From assembly GCA_963989385.1 (NCBI GenBank), contig OZ022508.1, positions 56,583,087-56,647,086 of the forward strand: DNA of 64,000 nt, in the 5' to 3' direction. Position numbers and translations under genes: made by a program. The DNA comes from Ctena decussata. Taxonomy: Eukaryota > Mollusca > Bivalvia > Lucinida > Lucinidae. Of this stretch, positions 55,101-60,700 are shown one piece after another. A model generated the notes under the pieces. The model saw only the letters and a list, made by a program, of their open reading frames with translations, made no database searches and was not told where the DNA came from. Within the stretch, counting starts at the first letter, position 1. Every line of letters starts with the position of its first letter.

Positions 55101-57700
55101 GTATCATATCCGCAGAGTCCGCAGGATCCGCGTCGAAATTTTGAAAAGTTTCAAAATTCGAGCGCGGATGAGTAAACCGTAATGGTGCATTACTAAATGC
55201 ATATATCCGCATCTATCCGTATCTAATCCGTGTCGCATACGTATATATTCCGTATCTTATCCGTTATTGAACCTAGCATTCCGCAGTCCCACTCCAAGTT
55301 GAGGACCGATACGGTTTCAAGCGGATCGTTACCGTTCGTTACGGGTCTCGTTCGGCGTACTGTAACGGACTGTTTTCTACAGTAACGTTTCAATACAAAA
55401 AGGTTGCGTTCCAATACTGACAGATACCTACAGGATGGTTTGGAGAGGCGGCTGTACGGCAACAACACCAGTAGGGGGGCAAAGAGACAGAGACTGTATC
55501 TCAAGGACTACTACAACAGAGAGGCCGGGTCGGTGCAATGGCAGTGACGTATGGTGCAGTTACGGTGCGATGTTATGTTTCTTATTTGTAACAGCCTAGT
55601 GGGGTCATCTTTTCATGAACATGCCAATAGCAAAAGTAGGGCCATCATTCCATTATCTTATTTGACTTTTATCAATTTGAATTAGTTGTCCAATATAGGA
55701 CAAAGTAATTTTTTTATTAATTACAATTAGTTGTCCAATATAGGACAAAGGTTAATGGTGAAATGAAGCAATAAAGATCTACTGGTCAGGCTTGAGTAGC
55801 CGAAACTTCGAAGATGGCCCATGTTCCTTCTTTCGAATATGTTCTGTTCTCTTGAATGAACTCTTTTAGATTTCTATTTTACTTCAGTGCCACTGGTTTC
55901 GTGCCGTGTGGCGACCGTATGACGTCTCCCCGTACGTCATCTATAGTGCAGATTATATATATTGTTTTCCTTTGAGATCAAGACAATATTCTGAGATATC
56001 AGAAATTTTCGTTTGGTTTAAATTTATAGTCTAGATTATTGCATTTTTTTTTCTTTTAGATCTTTTATGGTACTAATTAGTCTTTGAATTTACTGCCTTA
56101 TCAAAATTAAGAAATTACATTATGCTTTCTCTGGTTTTCGTAACCAAATCATATCGGGGTCACTGATGCGGTTTGAGTAGCCGAATTCTCAAAGTATGGT
56201 CCATGTACCGCCCTTCGAATGTGTGCAGTGTTCTTGAAGGATTAGAATAGTATCTACTTTATCAACTGCCGACTGAATATCTATGTCAACCAAGCAGTAA
56301 ATGGGTACCTTTTTCAAATCAGGGAAGGACAAGGCAGCGAAAGGAGAGAGATGGGCTTCGCTGTTCATATGCTATGCCCAAGATACATTGACCCTAACCA
56401 CCTACTCCCACCCTCCTCCCCCAAACCACCGCCCCTACGGTCATTAGGCTATAGGAAACCGTTACCTTTACCCAATTTATAGTTTGAATCCAGGTATACA
56501 AATTTAAATAAAAATCTAATCCTTCATGAGCACAGAACACTAAACACATTCGAAAGAAGGAGAATGTGCCATACTTCGAGGTTACGATTTTTAGAGCCTC
56601 ATAAATGACCCTGACATGACCCATTACTTCCGTAACTAAAGGTAAAGCTCCGTATGAAACCGTATCAGTCCTCAACTTGGGACTGCGGAATGATGGGTTC
56701 AGTTACGGATAAGATACGGAATAGATACGGATTAGATACGGATAGATGCAGATAAATGCGTTCAGTTACGGACTTTTACGGTTTACTCATCCGCGCCCGA
56801 ATTTTGAACCTTTTCAAAATTTCGACGCGGCTCCTGCGGACCCTGCGGATATGATATGAACAGTAACGGACTCTGCGGATGCGATACGGATCCATTACGG
56901 ATTAAATGGATAGATACGAATAGATTCGGACGGGCCATCCGTAGTATCCGCAGAGTCCATATATGTGTGTGTGACTGGGGCATTAGCTGTGTGCGCAATA
57001 ATCCTGTTATATAAAAGTGTAGTGAAACTGATAAAAAAGATGTCAACTCAACGTGCAAACATACCCAATAAACAAGAAATGTCTTTAAATGGGAAATTTG
57101 CGAGCAAATAGAGAAAGAGAGAGAGAGGATGGGGGGGGGGGGGGGGGGGCGGATATAACAAACAATATTTTTTACATCTTATTATTTGTTTTACATTTAT
57201 TTATCAGCGGGCTTCTGAAAACAGTAGAACTCGAAAAGCAAAGAACTTAAACTTGCCACCCAACAGGCACATGACGTCGTAAAAAAATCACACTGACGTC
57301 GATGTGACGTCATGTGCGGCGTCCAATCGACGTATGTATGGCGTAATGACGTCGCATTGACGTCCATGCGACGTGATGACGTCAGTGCGACGTCATGTGC
57401 CTGCTGGGCATGTTTGAACTACACATACCTCCTGGCAATCGCTGAACTATAGTACCAAGTAAAGACAGCGGGGGAGGCCCAGGTATTTCCTCAAATGGCT
57501 TTACTGCACTTTCTTCTTGTGTGACAGCGTCCATCTGTTCTATGTCTTCTAAAGCGATAGCATTGCTTCTATAACGCTCCTGTACCACCGTGCTTGAAGT
57601 TTTAAGATGCTCGTCCCTGGTGGCTCTCGACAATGTGCTTTGAGAGGTTACGGGGTTTGCGGTTTTGTGAACTTCTCTACCATGGGTATCATTCTTTTTC
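36997..57700 (-). CDS. Mitochondrial-clan cytochrome P450 (9 coding exons, first exon not found)
   Basis: A heme monooxygenase predicted to act at the inner mitochondrial membrane with adrenodoxin-type electron supply. Exons 57429-57700, 53953-54181, 51795-51985, 49866-50064, 44992-45160, 43746-43909, 42430-42508, 38351-38554 and 36997-37107 join in phase into 538 residues plus stop. Motifs in order: proline hinge IPGPPPLSLLG, helix C HDEHWAHLRK, VRLGAL, I-helix FAGVDTTSH, K-helix KETLR, YLPVAPGNCRTT, VPERWLRG and heme loop FGFGSRSCIGKRFAEQE (Cys ligand, FxxGxRxCxG). Basic residues after the cysteine and in the K-helix (LRAVLKETLR) are typical of the CYP11/24/27/mollusc CYP10 group. Substrate and CYP number cannot be given. 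No inactivating lesion is visible. The upstream exon should carry the leader. Confidence 0.94.
37143..37406. mobile_element. 264-bp foldback MITE next to the P450 last exon
   Basis: GCCGTATTTATAAAACAACT faces AGTCGTTTTATAAATAAGGC; the arms continue as TAAGGCTGAATTTCTATGAA then GGAGATTCC and its inverse. The centre holds a doubled unit CCTACAACTATGAAAT.TGC and its inverse. It lies in the last P450 intron. Confidence 0.85.
37618..37976 (+). mobile_element. Hairpin MITE family H, second complete copy
   Basis: TACTGTATGGATCCTATTAG then ATGCCCC against GGGGCATTAATTAGGATTAA then TATGGTA. Internal AAATCAGCCAATCAAAATAC, AATAAACACTGTT and a weakened hairpin at 37800-37845. A further half copy lies just before it (37478-37600). 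Confidence 0.75.
38351..38554 (-). CDS. P450 exon with PERW and heme-binding loop
   Basis: Acceptor CATTTTCAG, donor AAAG|GTAAAG; 68 codons, phase 0 both ends. It begins TFVGMHNDFIQRQDKFF and contains ANQFVPERWLRG, HPFASLPFGFGSRSCIGKRF then AEQEVSLALIK. The heme ligand is the cysteine in SRSCIG. Confidence 0.95.
39045..39589 (+). repeat. ~150-bp satellite array, left part
   Basis: The anchor CCAGACTGTCAC occurs at 39073, 39213, 39363 and 39513 (spacing 140, 150, 150). Monomers also share CATCAGCATAGTCATACAAG, CTCATAATGCATACTATT and TGATGTGAGTGACAGC. It lies within the P450 intron and is cut by the family B insertion. Confidence 0.9.
39590..40937 (-). mobile_element. Composite repeat family B, inverted copy inserted in the satellite
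   Basis: The left end AACAAGAGCTGTCGCCTGAC then AGCATAGCTCGCC and the right end CAATAGCTCTTCCTGAACTT then TCGTTCAGGCGAGCTAAA are the complement of the family B ends at 9411-10947; the right end is preceded by (GACGCGGACGC)n. Monomers of about 170 bp carry TGACCTTGACATCAAGGTCA-type inverted half-sites (40517-40536) and poly-G runs. It splits a satellite monomer between CATACTATT and CCGGATTTATTACC. Confidence 0.82.
40938..42215 (+). repeat. ~150-bp satellite array, right part
   Basis: Continues the same monomer: anchor variants at 41008, 41163, 41313, 41462, then less regularly to about 42178. Monomers are 70-90 percent alike by eye. The array ends about 215 bp before the small P450 exon. Confidence 0.88.
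42430..42508 (-). CDS. P450 79-base exon after the K-helix
   Basis: Acceptor ACTTTTTCAG, donor AAAGGG|GTAAGT. One base completes the ETLR arginine, then YLPVAPGNCRTTTKDLICSG and YKLPKG follow, joining directly to TFVGMHND. This supplies the conserved YPVxPGNxRxxxxD..GYxxPKG segment between K-helix and PERW. Both phases match the neighbours. Confidence 0.94.
42880..43190 (+). repeat. Diverged repeat shared with 49460-49660
   Basis: Shared words include AATGTTTATA.ATATCGAA, CAACTAAAAT, a TTTTT.TGTGA run, TTTGTCTAAAGCTGGC against TTTATCTGAATTTGGC, and GATTTTCAAAGACGAAA-like text. A third piece (GAAGCTTGCAGCGATACCT) occurs at 43637 and 49604. Either an old dispersed repeat or a duplicated intron segment. 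Confidence 0.55.
43195..43496 (-). mobile_element. tRNA-derived SINE
   Basis: Minus strand: GGGCCGCGTAGCGCAGTCGG then TAGCGCG (A box and D arm), GGTCCTGGGTTCGATACCCG (B box and T arm) and GTACGGCC, so the tRNA-like acceptor, D and T arms are almost intact. The anticodon stem pairs only partly. The body follows, with GTAACTGACCGTCCCGACAT and TGGACGTAAAACAGTAAAAC, then AACAGCAACAG. Probably a Pol III retroposon, not a working tRNA. Confidence 0.75.
43497..43600 (+). repeat. ~25-bp minisatellite, four units
   Basis: Units of the form ACAATGTAGCAGCTTCTACA then TGCT/TACT repeat four times immediately beside the SINE head. Each unit holds the small palindrome GTAGCAGCTTCTAC. Confidence 0.85.
43746..43909 (-). 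CDS. P450 exon with K-helix
   Basis: Acceptor TTTCACAG, donor CTAAG|GTATGT. It starts TSHYLAFAIYALAKFPEKQA, completing the I-helix, and ends MPYLRAVLKETLR with the ExxR pair that stabilises the heme pocket. The final arginine codon is split with the 79-base exon. Confidence 0.96.
43974..44540 (+). repeat. ~59-bp minisatellite in P450 intron
   Basis: Units contain GGTTTATGTGATGCCTGACT, TTTACTGTGACAAATACCAT and CATCGAACTACTATTGAA; about nine units. In the middle units an extra 18-base step GTGACTGACTTTTACTGT is duplicated, giving longer versions. Confidence 0.9.
44992..45160 (-). CDS. P450 exon with I-helix AGVDT
   Basis: Acceptor CTTTTATAG, donor ACG|GTTAGT (GTTAGT is a less common donor form). 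It reads MAAKYSDIAVKAKMG, an acidic linker, DLIPYLIAKTSMSKSEV and SEFIFAGVDT, the oxygen-activation motif (A/G)GxDT. Confidence 0.95.
45303..45662 (+). repeat. 44-bp minisatellite in P450 intron
   Basis: Unit ATAATCGTCCATGAAAAACA then AGTGAAGAGTCGATGAAGTTTGTG, 44 bp, about eight copies; the middle three (about 45430-45575) are nearly identical. Long open frames through it exist only because the repeat lacks stops. Confidence 0.92.
45670..46965. other. P450 intron, no recognised feature
   Basis: Largely unique-looking sequence. No exon with splice sites and a protein I recognise, and no clear repeat, could be supported. Confidence 0.5.
46972..47541 (+). repeat. 570-bp direct repeat, copy 1
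   Basis: Starts GGGAATTTGGTTAATTTTTG and ends TTTCTCCATATAAA. Copy 2 lies exactly 843 bp downstream with only about three substitutions seen by eye. Both contain an identical 61-codon open frame (47049-47234) of no recognised family. No TG...CA ends, so not a typical LTR. Confidence 0.93.
47815..48384 (+). repeat. 570-bp direct repeat, copy 2
   Basis: Same length and ends as copy 1; the 273-bp spacer (47542-47814) is not repeated. The arrangement R-spacer-R fits a recent tandem duplication or an LTR pair with a minimal interior. Confidence 0.93.
48875..48925 (-). CDS. Possible small first exon on the minus strand (weak)
   Basis: ATG at 48925-48923 opens MASGTSRKLLKLDDLDV and runs straight into a good donor (GTG|GTAAGA). 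The reading phase does not fit the next P450 exon, so it would belong to a nested gene or be chance. No partner exon was found and the peptide is not recognised. Confidence 0.15.
49460..49660 (+). repeat. Diverged repeat shared with 42880-43190
   Basis: Includes TTGACAACTAAAATAAACCA, TTTATCTGAATTTGGC and GGGAAGCTTGCAGCGATACC; counterpart of the segment near the SINE. Confidence 0.5.
49866..50064 (-). CDS. P450 exon (helices E-G region)
   Basis: Acceptor CTTATTCAG, donor AAGAGA|GTAGGT. It begins IGVVCFNVRLGALRSHNPDS, matching the ESI..V.F.TRLG block of mitochondrial P450s, and ends FNRMSKAQEVIRE. Both split codons fit the neighbours. Confidence 0.95.
50130..50265 (-). repeat. Dispersed repeat, copy inverted to 52490-52595
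   Basis: The complement of GCGCCTATAGAAGC then TTTATTCTGCAACAA and GAGTCTAATTG also occurs in forward form at 52490-52595. Moderate divergence; no coding capacity. Confidence 0.65.
50432..51487 (-). mobile_element. Composite repeat family C, inverted copy
   Basis: GAACAAGGGCTTCGCAAGCG then GCGCATAATACGCCC on the left; (GGACGGACAGAC)n, CATAATACG and TTTTTTCAAAACGGGCGTAT on the right. The complement of 30838-31788, 20 kb away. Confidence 0.82.
51546..51782. mobile_element. Palindromic MITE family P, copy 7, 12 bp from a P450 donor
   Basis: TGAGCCGTAACACGACAAAA to CTCGTGTCGCGGCTCA. On the transcribed strand it starts only 12 bases after the exon (51795), right behind GTAGGCCATATC. Confidence 0.92.
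51795..51985 (-). CDS. P450 exon with helix C, bracketed by two MITEs
   Basis: Acceptor TATTTTCTTGCAG, donor GAAT|GTAGGC. It reads HDEHWAHLRKNVQQKMLRP, with the W..LR heme-propionate contact of helix C, then SAYLADQSIVGDDLMNRIEE and DLRDTLYKYATE. Family P copies lie 12 bases beyond its donor and 29 bases before its acceptor. Confidence 0.95.
52015..52252. mobile_element. Palindromic MITE family P, copy 8, 29 bp from a P450 acceptor
   Basis: TGAGCCGCGATACGACAAAA to GTCGTGTCGCGGCTCA. Its edge overlaps the region where the branch point of the downstream exon should be. Confidence 0.92.
52447..53040. mobile_element. Foldback element with nested palindrome
   Basis: Outer arms: ACAAGGAAATCTCAGGCTAG then TTTTC at the left and the inverse CGAGCTTGAGATTTCCTTGT at the right. 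The same arm sequence forms the palindrome at 53665-53790. A second palindrome (52785-52967) sits inside. Confidence 0.65.
52785..52967. repeat. ~180-bp palindrome
   Basis: AGCTCTAGCA..TTGTTGAGTAATAATTCACT then GTTTG and CAGTTGTAA.GTAGATCATA then TCACGAGCGC are mirrored almost perfectly around CGCGCTCCGCGCTCG near 52877. There is almost no loop. Confidence 0.9.
53130..53460. mobile_element. Foldback element with two nested arm pairs
   Basis: Outer arms GCATGCAATTTACATGACAG...CAAGCGGATTAGTT against CAAATCCACTTGCAGGTAAA then TTGCATGC. Inner arms TATTTAGCAATGATTG, GAGACAGCTTTCGCAGCCTA against AGCCTAGGCTCTGAAAGCTG then TCTC and CAATCATTGCTAAATA. Confidence 0.75.
53665..53790. mobile_element. ~125-bp palindromic MITE
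   Basis: GAGGCCTCGACAAGGAAATC then TCAGGCTCGTTTTCAGATTAT is mirrored by ATAATCTGAAAACTAGCCTG then AGATTTCCTTGCCCCGGCCTC around a short loop containing GCTCGGCAAGCCTCGCATGAG. Confidence 0.85.
53953..54181 (-). CDS. P450 exon (helix A-B region)
   Basis: Acceptor CTACTTCCAG, donor ACAAG|GTATGT. Reads RLRKVDSVANDNTMYHEYGP then VVKETIG, FDPTDIETVYRSDGKIPQRH and NHVQGLLT. The H/Y-EYGP-V-KE pattern and D...VYRSDGK.P.R match the family. Confidence 0.95.
54205..54600. repeat. GATATGGG-rich imperfect tandem repeats
   Basis: AGCAATTTTCA and TGAAAATTGCT bound a unit with GATATGGGAGTGGAGGGTT twice (54235-54280). From 54417 two ~70-bp units share GATATGGGTTTTGGCCACGT and TGATACG.ATGATA. No coding meaning. 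Confidence 0.6.
54985..56985. mobile_element. ~2-kb element with ~340-bp inverted ends built of CGGAT words
   Basis: The left arm (about 54985-55330) starts CCAGTCACACACACACATAC then GGAT and runs through GGCCCGTCCG, many CCGTAT/ATCCGTA words, GACGCGG-complement text and AGTTGAGGACCGATACGG. The right arm (about 56650-56985) is its inverse, ending TATGTGTGTGTGACTGGGGC. The interior is ~1.3 kb with two direct copies of a segment containing TTGAGTAGCCGAA (55793 and 56171). An extra partial left end lies at 54690-54760. Confidence 0.78.
55385..55545 (+). pseudogene. Short open stretch inside the 2-kb element, unidentified
   Basis: One plus-strand frame reads RYLQDGLERRLYGNN then SRGAKRQRLYLKDYYNREAG and VQW before a stop. 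The composition (charged, tyrosine-rich) looks protein-like, but no family is recognised and no start is visible. It may be a remnant of a captured exon or transposase, or chance. Confidence 0.25.
57115..57150 (+). repeat. GA-rich and poly-G tract
   Basis: AGAGAAAGAGAGAGAGAGGA followed by about 18 G residues. Low-complexity sequence; exact length in the assembly is uncertain. Confidence 0.85.
57259..57408. mobile_element. 150-bp MITE with CRE-like octamers, 20 bp from P450 donor
   Basis: CCCAACAGGCACATGACGTC faces GACGTCATGTGCCTGCTGGG. Nearly every 12-15 bases an ACGTC or GACGT occurs; TGACGTCA, the perfect cAMP-response element, is at 57305-57312 and 57377-57384. It ends 20 bases downstream of the 57429 exon boundary. 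Confidence 0.82.
57429..57700 (-). CDS. P450 second coding exon: linker and proline hinge
   Basis: Acceptor CTCTACATTCAG, donor GGAG|GTATGT. It opens in mid-codon with KKNDTHGREVHKTANP, a ~60-residue polar stretch, then KPFEEIPGPPPLSLLGTI then VQRLPGG. No in-frame ATG lies between the acceptor and the proline hinge, so translation must start in an unseen upstream exon carrying the leader. Confidence 0.9.
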
Positions 57701-57723
57701 CTGAATGTAGAGATACGCCTAAT

Positions 57724-60700
57724 TAGGGACCGACCATTTGATATTCTGGGGGGGGGGGGGGAGCGGGGGGGGGGGGGGGCCTGGTATATTTATCAAAAAA
57801 ATTCCCTGTCTTTGGATATGCAAGAAAAAAATAACCTGGCTCATAAGGGGGTTCAAAAAAATAATCTGGCCTCAAAAGCAAGAGAAAAAAATAACCTGTC
57901 TCCACCCAAAATTTCAAAAAAAAATATATAGTCTGCAGATAATTCCATTGGAATTGAGTATTTATAATGCCACTGGCTTCTGGGGGCTGCGGCCCCCAGA
58001 CCCCCATATTTATAGAAATATTTTAATATTATCTACAATTGGTTTACACCAGCGGGCCCGCATGAGCATACATTTACAAAAACATCCTATACAATGCAAC
58101 ATTCACATACATGTATTAATGATCTGCCACATTCCTAAGTAAATGTTTCCACTAAAACTGAATTGCAAAAGAGTCACTAGCTTACGGGAGACAAAACCAT
58201 TATGGCAAAATAAACCCTCTAAAAGGCAAAAGTCCTAACATAAAAACCCTTATTTTTATCATCATTCCTAGTTTTTCTCTATTGTTTCCAGTCTTAAAAT
58301 TGCCATTGAAATTGGGAAATTGCTTTAGCTTCTGGAGGGCGTTGCCCCCAGACCCCCCTTTGTTAACTCCTTAGCACATAACTTTCAGCCATTTTATTAA
58401 TTGCTATTCATTACTCTAGGAGCCAAAATCGCCTATCTTGCCAAAATAAGGGTCGGAGGTGGCACCCTCTGCTATACTTAGTTTGAATGTAGTTTTGAAT
58501 AGTCTGAACCTTCAGAAACTAGGTTTGATTGTTCTGCTCGTCAAATTTTATTGTCAAAATAGTCAAATTAAGCGATGGATGTGACTACCTTTAGTGGAGC
58601 AAATATGATTCCATAAGTGGCCTAGAAAAGACAGATAGTGGTCTATCGGGTGTAATTTTTGATTTTATATATTAAAATGATTGTTATTATCTCTAGTGAT
58701 CAGATTCAGCGTTTGCCACCATTACAAAACTTGCATAACTCTGTAATGGGCAGTTATTTACGTTACCCTATTAAATTTTAATTATATAGAATAAGAATCG
58801 ATGAGAAATATGCTATAATGATTTAACTGTATCAAATCTCAATATTTTCTTTAAGAATAGTTAATATGCTATAAATTAAGCTGCACAGAAAACAGTTAAG
58901 AACATCGGGGCTGTTATTTTTATTATAACAATTCATGTACCCCTTTAAAACTTAAAACGCAATTGCTTGATAAAACATAGCTAATAAGTCAGTTGAAACA
59001 GAAAAATTGACCTGTTTCCTTCACATCATACTAAACATGATACAGCACAACAGTTTAAATAAGTTTTAAACATACAATACATTTCTTAAGCAAACTAACG
59101 TACTTAACAGAATAACATGTTTGCATAAAAAGACTGTCATTCCTCCAGAAATACACTCATTTGGAACTTTGCCTGTTAAACAAAATAACAAAGTTAAGAT
59201 TATATTCATTATTTATAAAAAAATAATTTTCTGCATAGTTTAGTCACCTACTCAGATAGTAAACAATGTTGTTTACATGATAAGAACAACTGAAATTTTC
59301 CCAAAAATTAAAGAAAGGGCTCGTGAAGTAATCTGCACATGGAAAAGTACTAAATTTATTTATATTCATTAATATCTAAATGATTTTTAAGAATCACACA
59401 GTACAAACTATGTTTTGATAAATTACAGTTTTTTACTCAGAAATGTAACGTTTGTAACTTTTATTTAAAAATATTTCTTGAGATTAGATGTTGCAAATGC
59501 AAAATACGCCAAGGCCATATTAGATTGAGTTATTTTTTTGCATGATTGTGAAATCGTTTAAACCTACCGTATGTAATTTATCAGCGATATTTCCAAGGCG
59601 GTTTATCCATTGTGGTGTATTTATGTTAAAGTTTGTGCTGTCCACTGTTCTGTTGTCTTCGAAACATTGGTTTATTTTGTCTGTAATTTGCCATTATCCT
59701 GTTGAAAATAGACGTTGTGTGTGCCTTGTTATGTTGGTAAAAGGCTGGCTTTGAGGTCATCCGCATGGAATGGACTGCTTGTTTATTTTATTACTTGCTA
59801 GTATTATTTGACTACTTGTCTTTTTACTTTATGTTATTACTTCTAGTTTGGTATCATGGGAGGGTTGTGGCACCGATTGAATCCATTTCTGATCGCTGCC
59901 AGTTTACACTACTCTATCTGATTTGAGCTTTTCTTTTGAAAGCAATAGCAAAACCATGGTTAAAAATATTTTGGGCGTTTTGCATGAATTTAAACCAAAG
60001 AAACGTATATAACACATGACAAAGAGATATTTTTACTCCACTGCCAGTGTAAAGTGCCATATGGCTACGGCAAAATGCTTCCCTGTACTTCACTTAATTG
60101 GAAAATATGTGTTTCTTTGTCGTTATATATCATTTCGGCTCATTCCGAGTAAATTCGAAAAAAAGTGGGCATTGGCAATGTTATAATATTTTATCCCCAG
60201 ACACCGAGGTTGATGTCTTTGTTTTCTGTGATGCGTTTCTTACTCCCAGAGAATCTTCAATCACAATGTAGTTAAGCTCCTATCATTTCAAGAATTTTAG
60301 GTGAATGGATACAATCTTACGTGAAATAACTGCCAAGTTTACCTTTCCTTCCCTCCTTAATGGGAGTAAACTCTTAAAAGAAAGAATTTGCCTTGGTAAG
60401 AGAAAAGTTTTTCTGTTAAAAAAGTAAATCTTTAAAGGTTAAACCAGCCACAAAAGAAAAAAAGACGGCGAACATCTTGTTTCCGTTCCAACAAATTGCA
60501 GTTAAACATTGAGGTGTGTCCATTAACATTAATACAGTATTGTTTCCATGACATGTTAGAAGATCATCTGGAAGTAAGGACATAGCAGACTACTGACAAG
60601 TGCAGACGATACTGTCTAGGCACGACTGATATGATTATGACATTATCAAAATGATATTAATCAATCGAATCAATAATTGTTCACTTACTTTGTTTCATTT

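Noticed and set aside
55223..55504. 93-codon minus-strand frame
   Set aside because: It crosses from the CGGAT-word arm of the foldback element into its interior; codon content follows the repeat words.
57631..57633. TTG at 57633-57631 as the P450 start
   Set aside because: The frame stays open upstream to a good acceptor at 57701-57703, and animal nuclear genes rarely start at TTG; an upstream leader exon is more likely.
57738..58142. 134-codon plus-strand frame with a glycine-rich start
   Set aside because: The glycines come from the poly-G tract and the rest is AT-rich repeat; no domain recognised.
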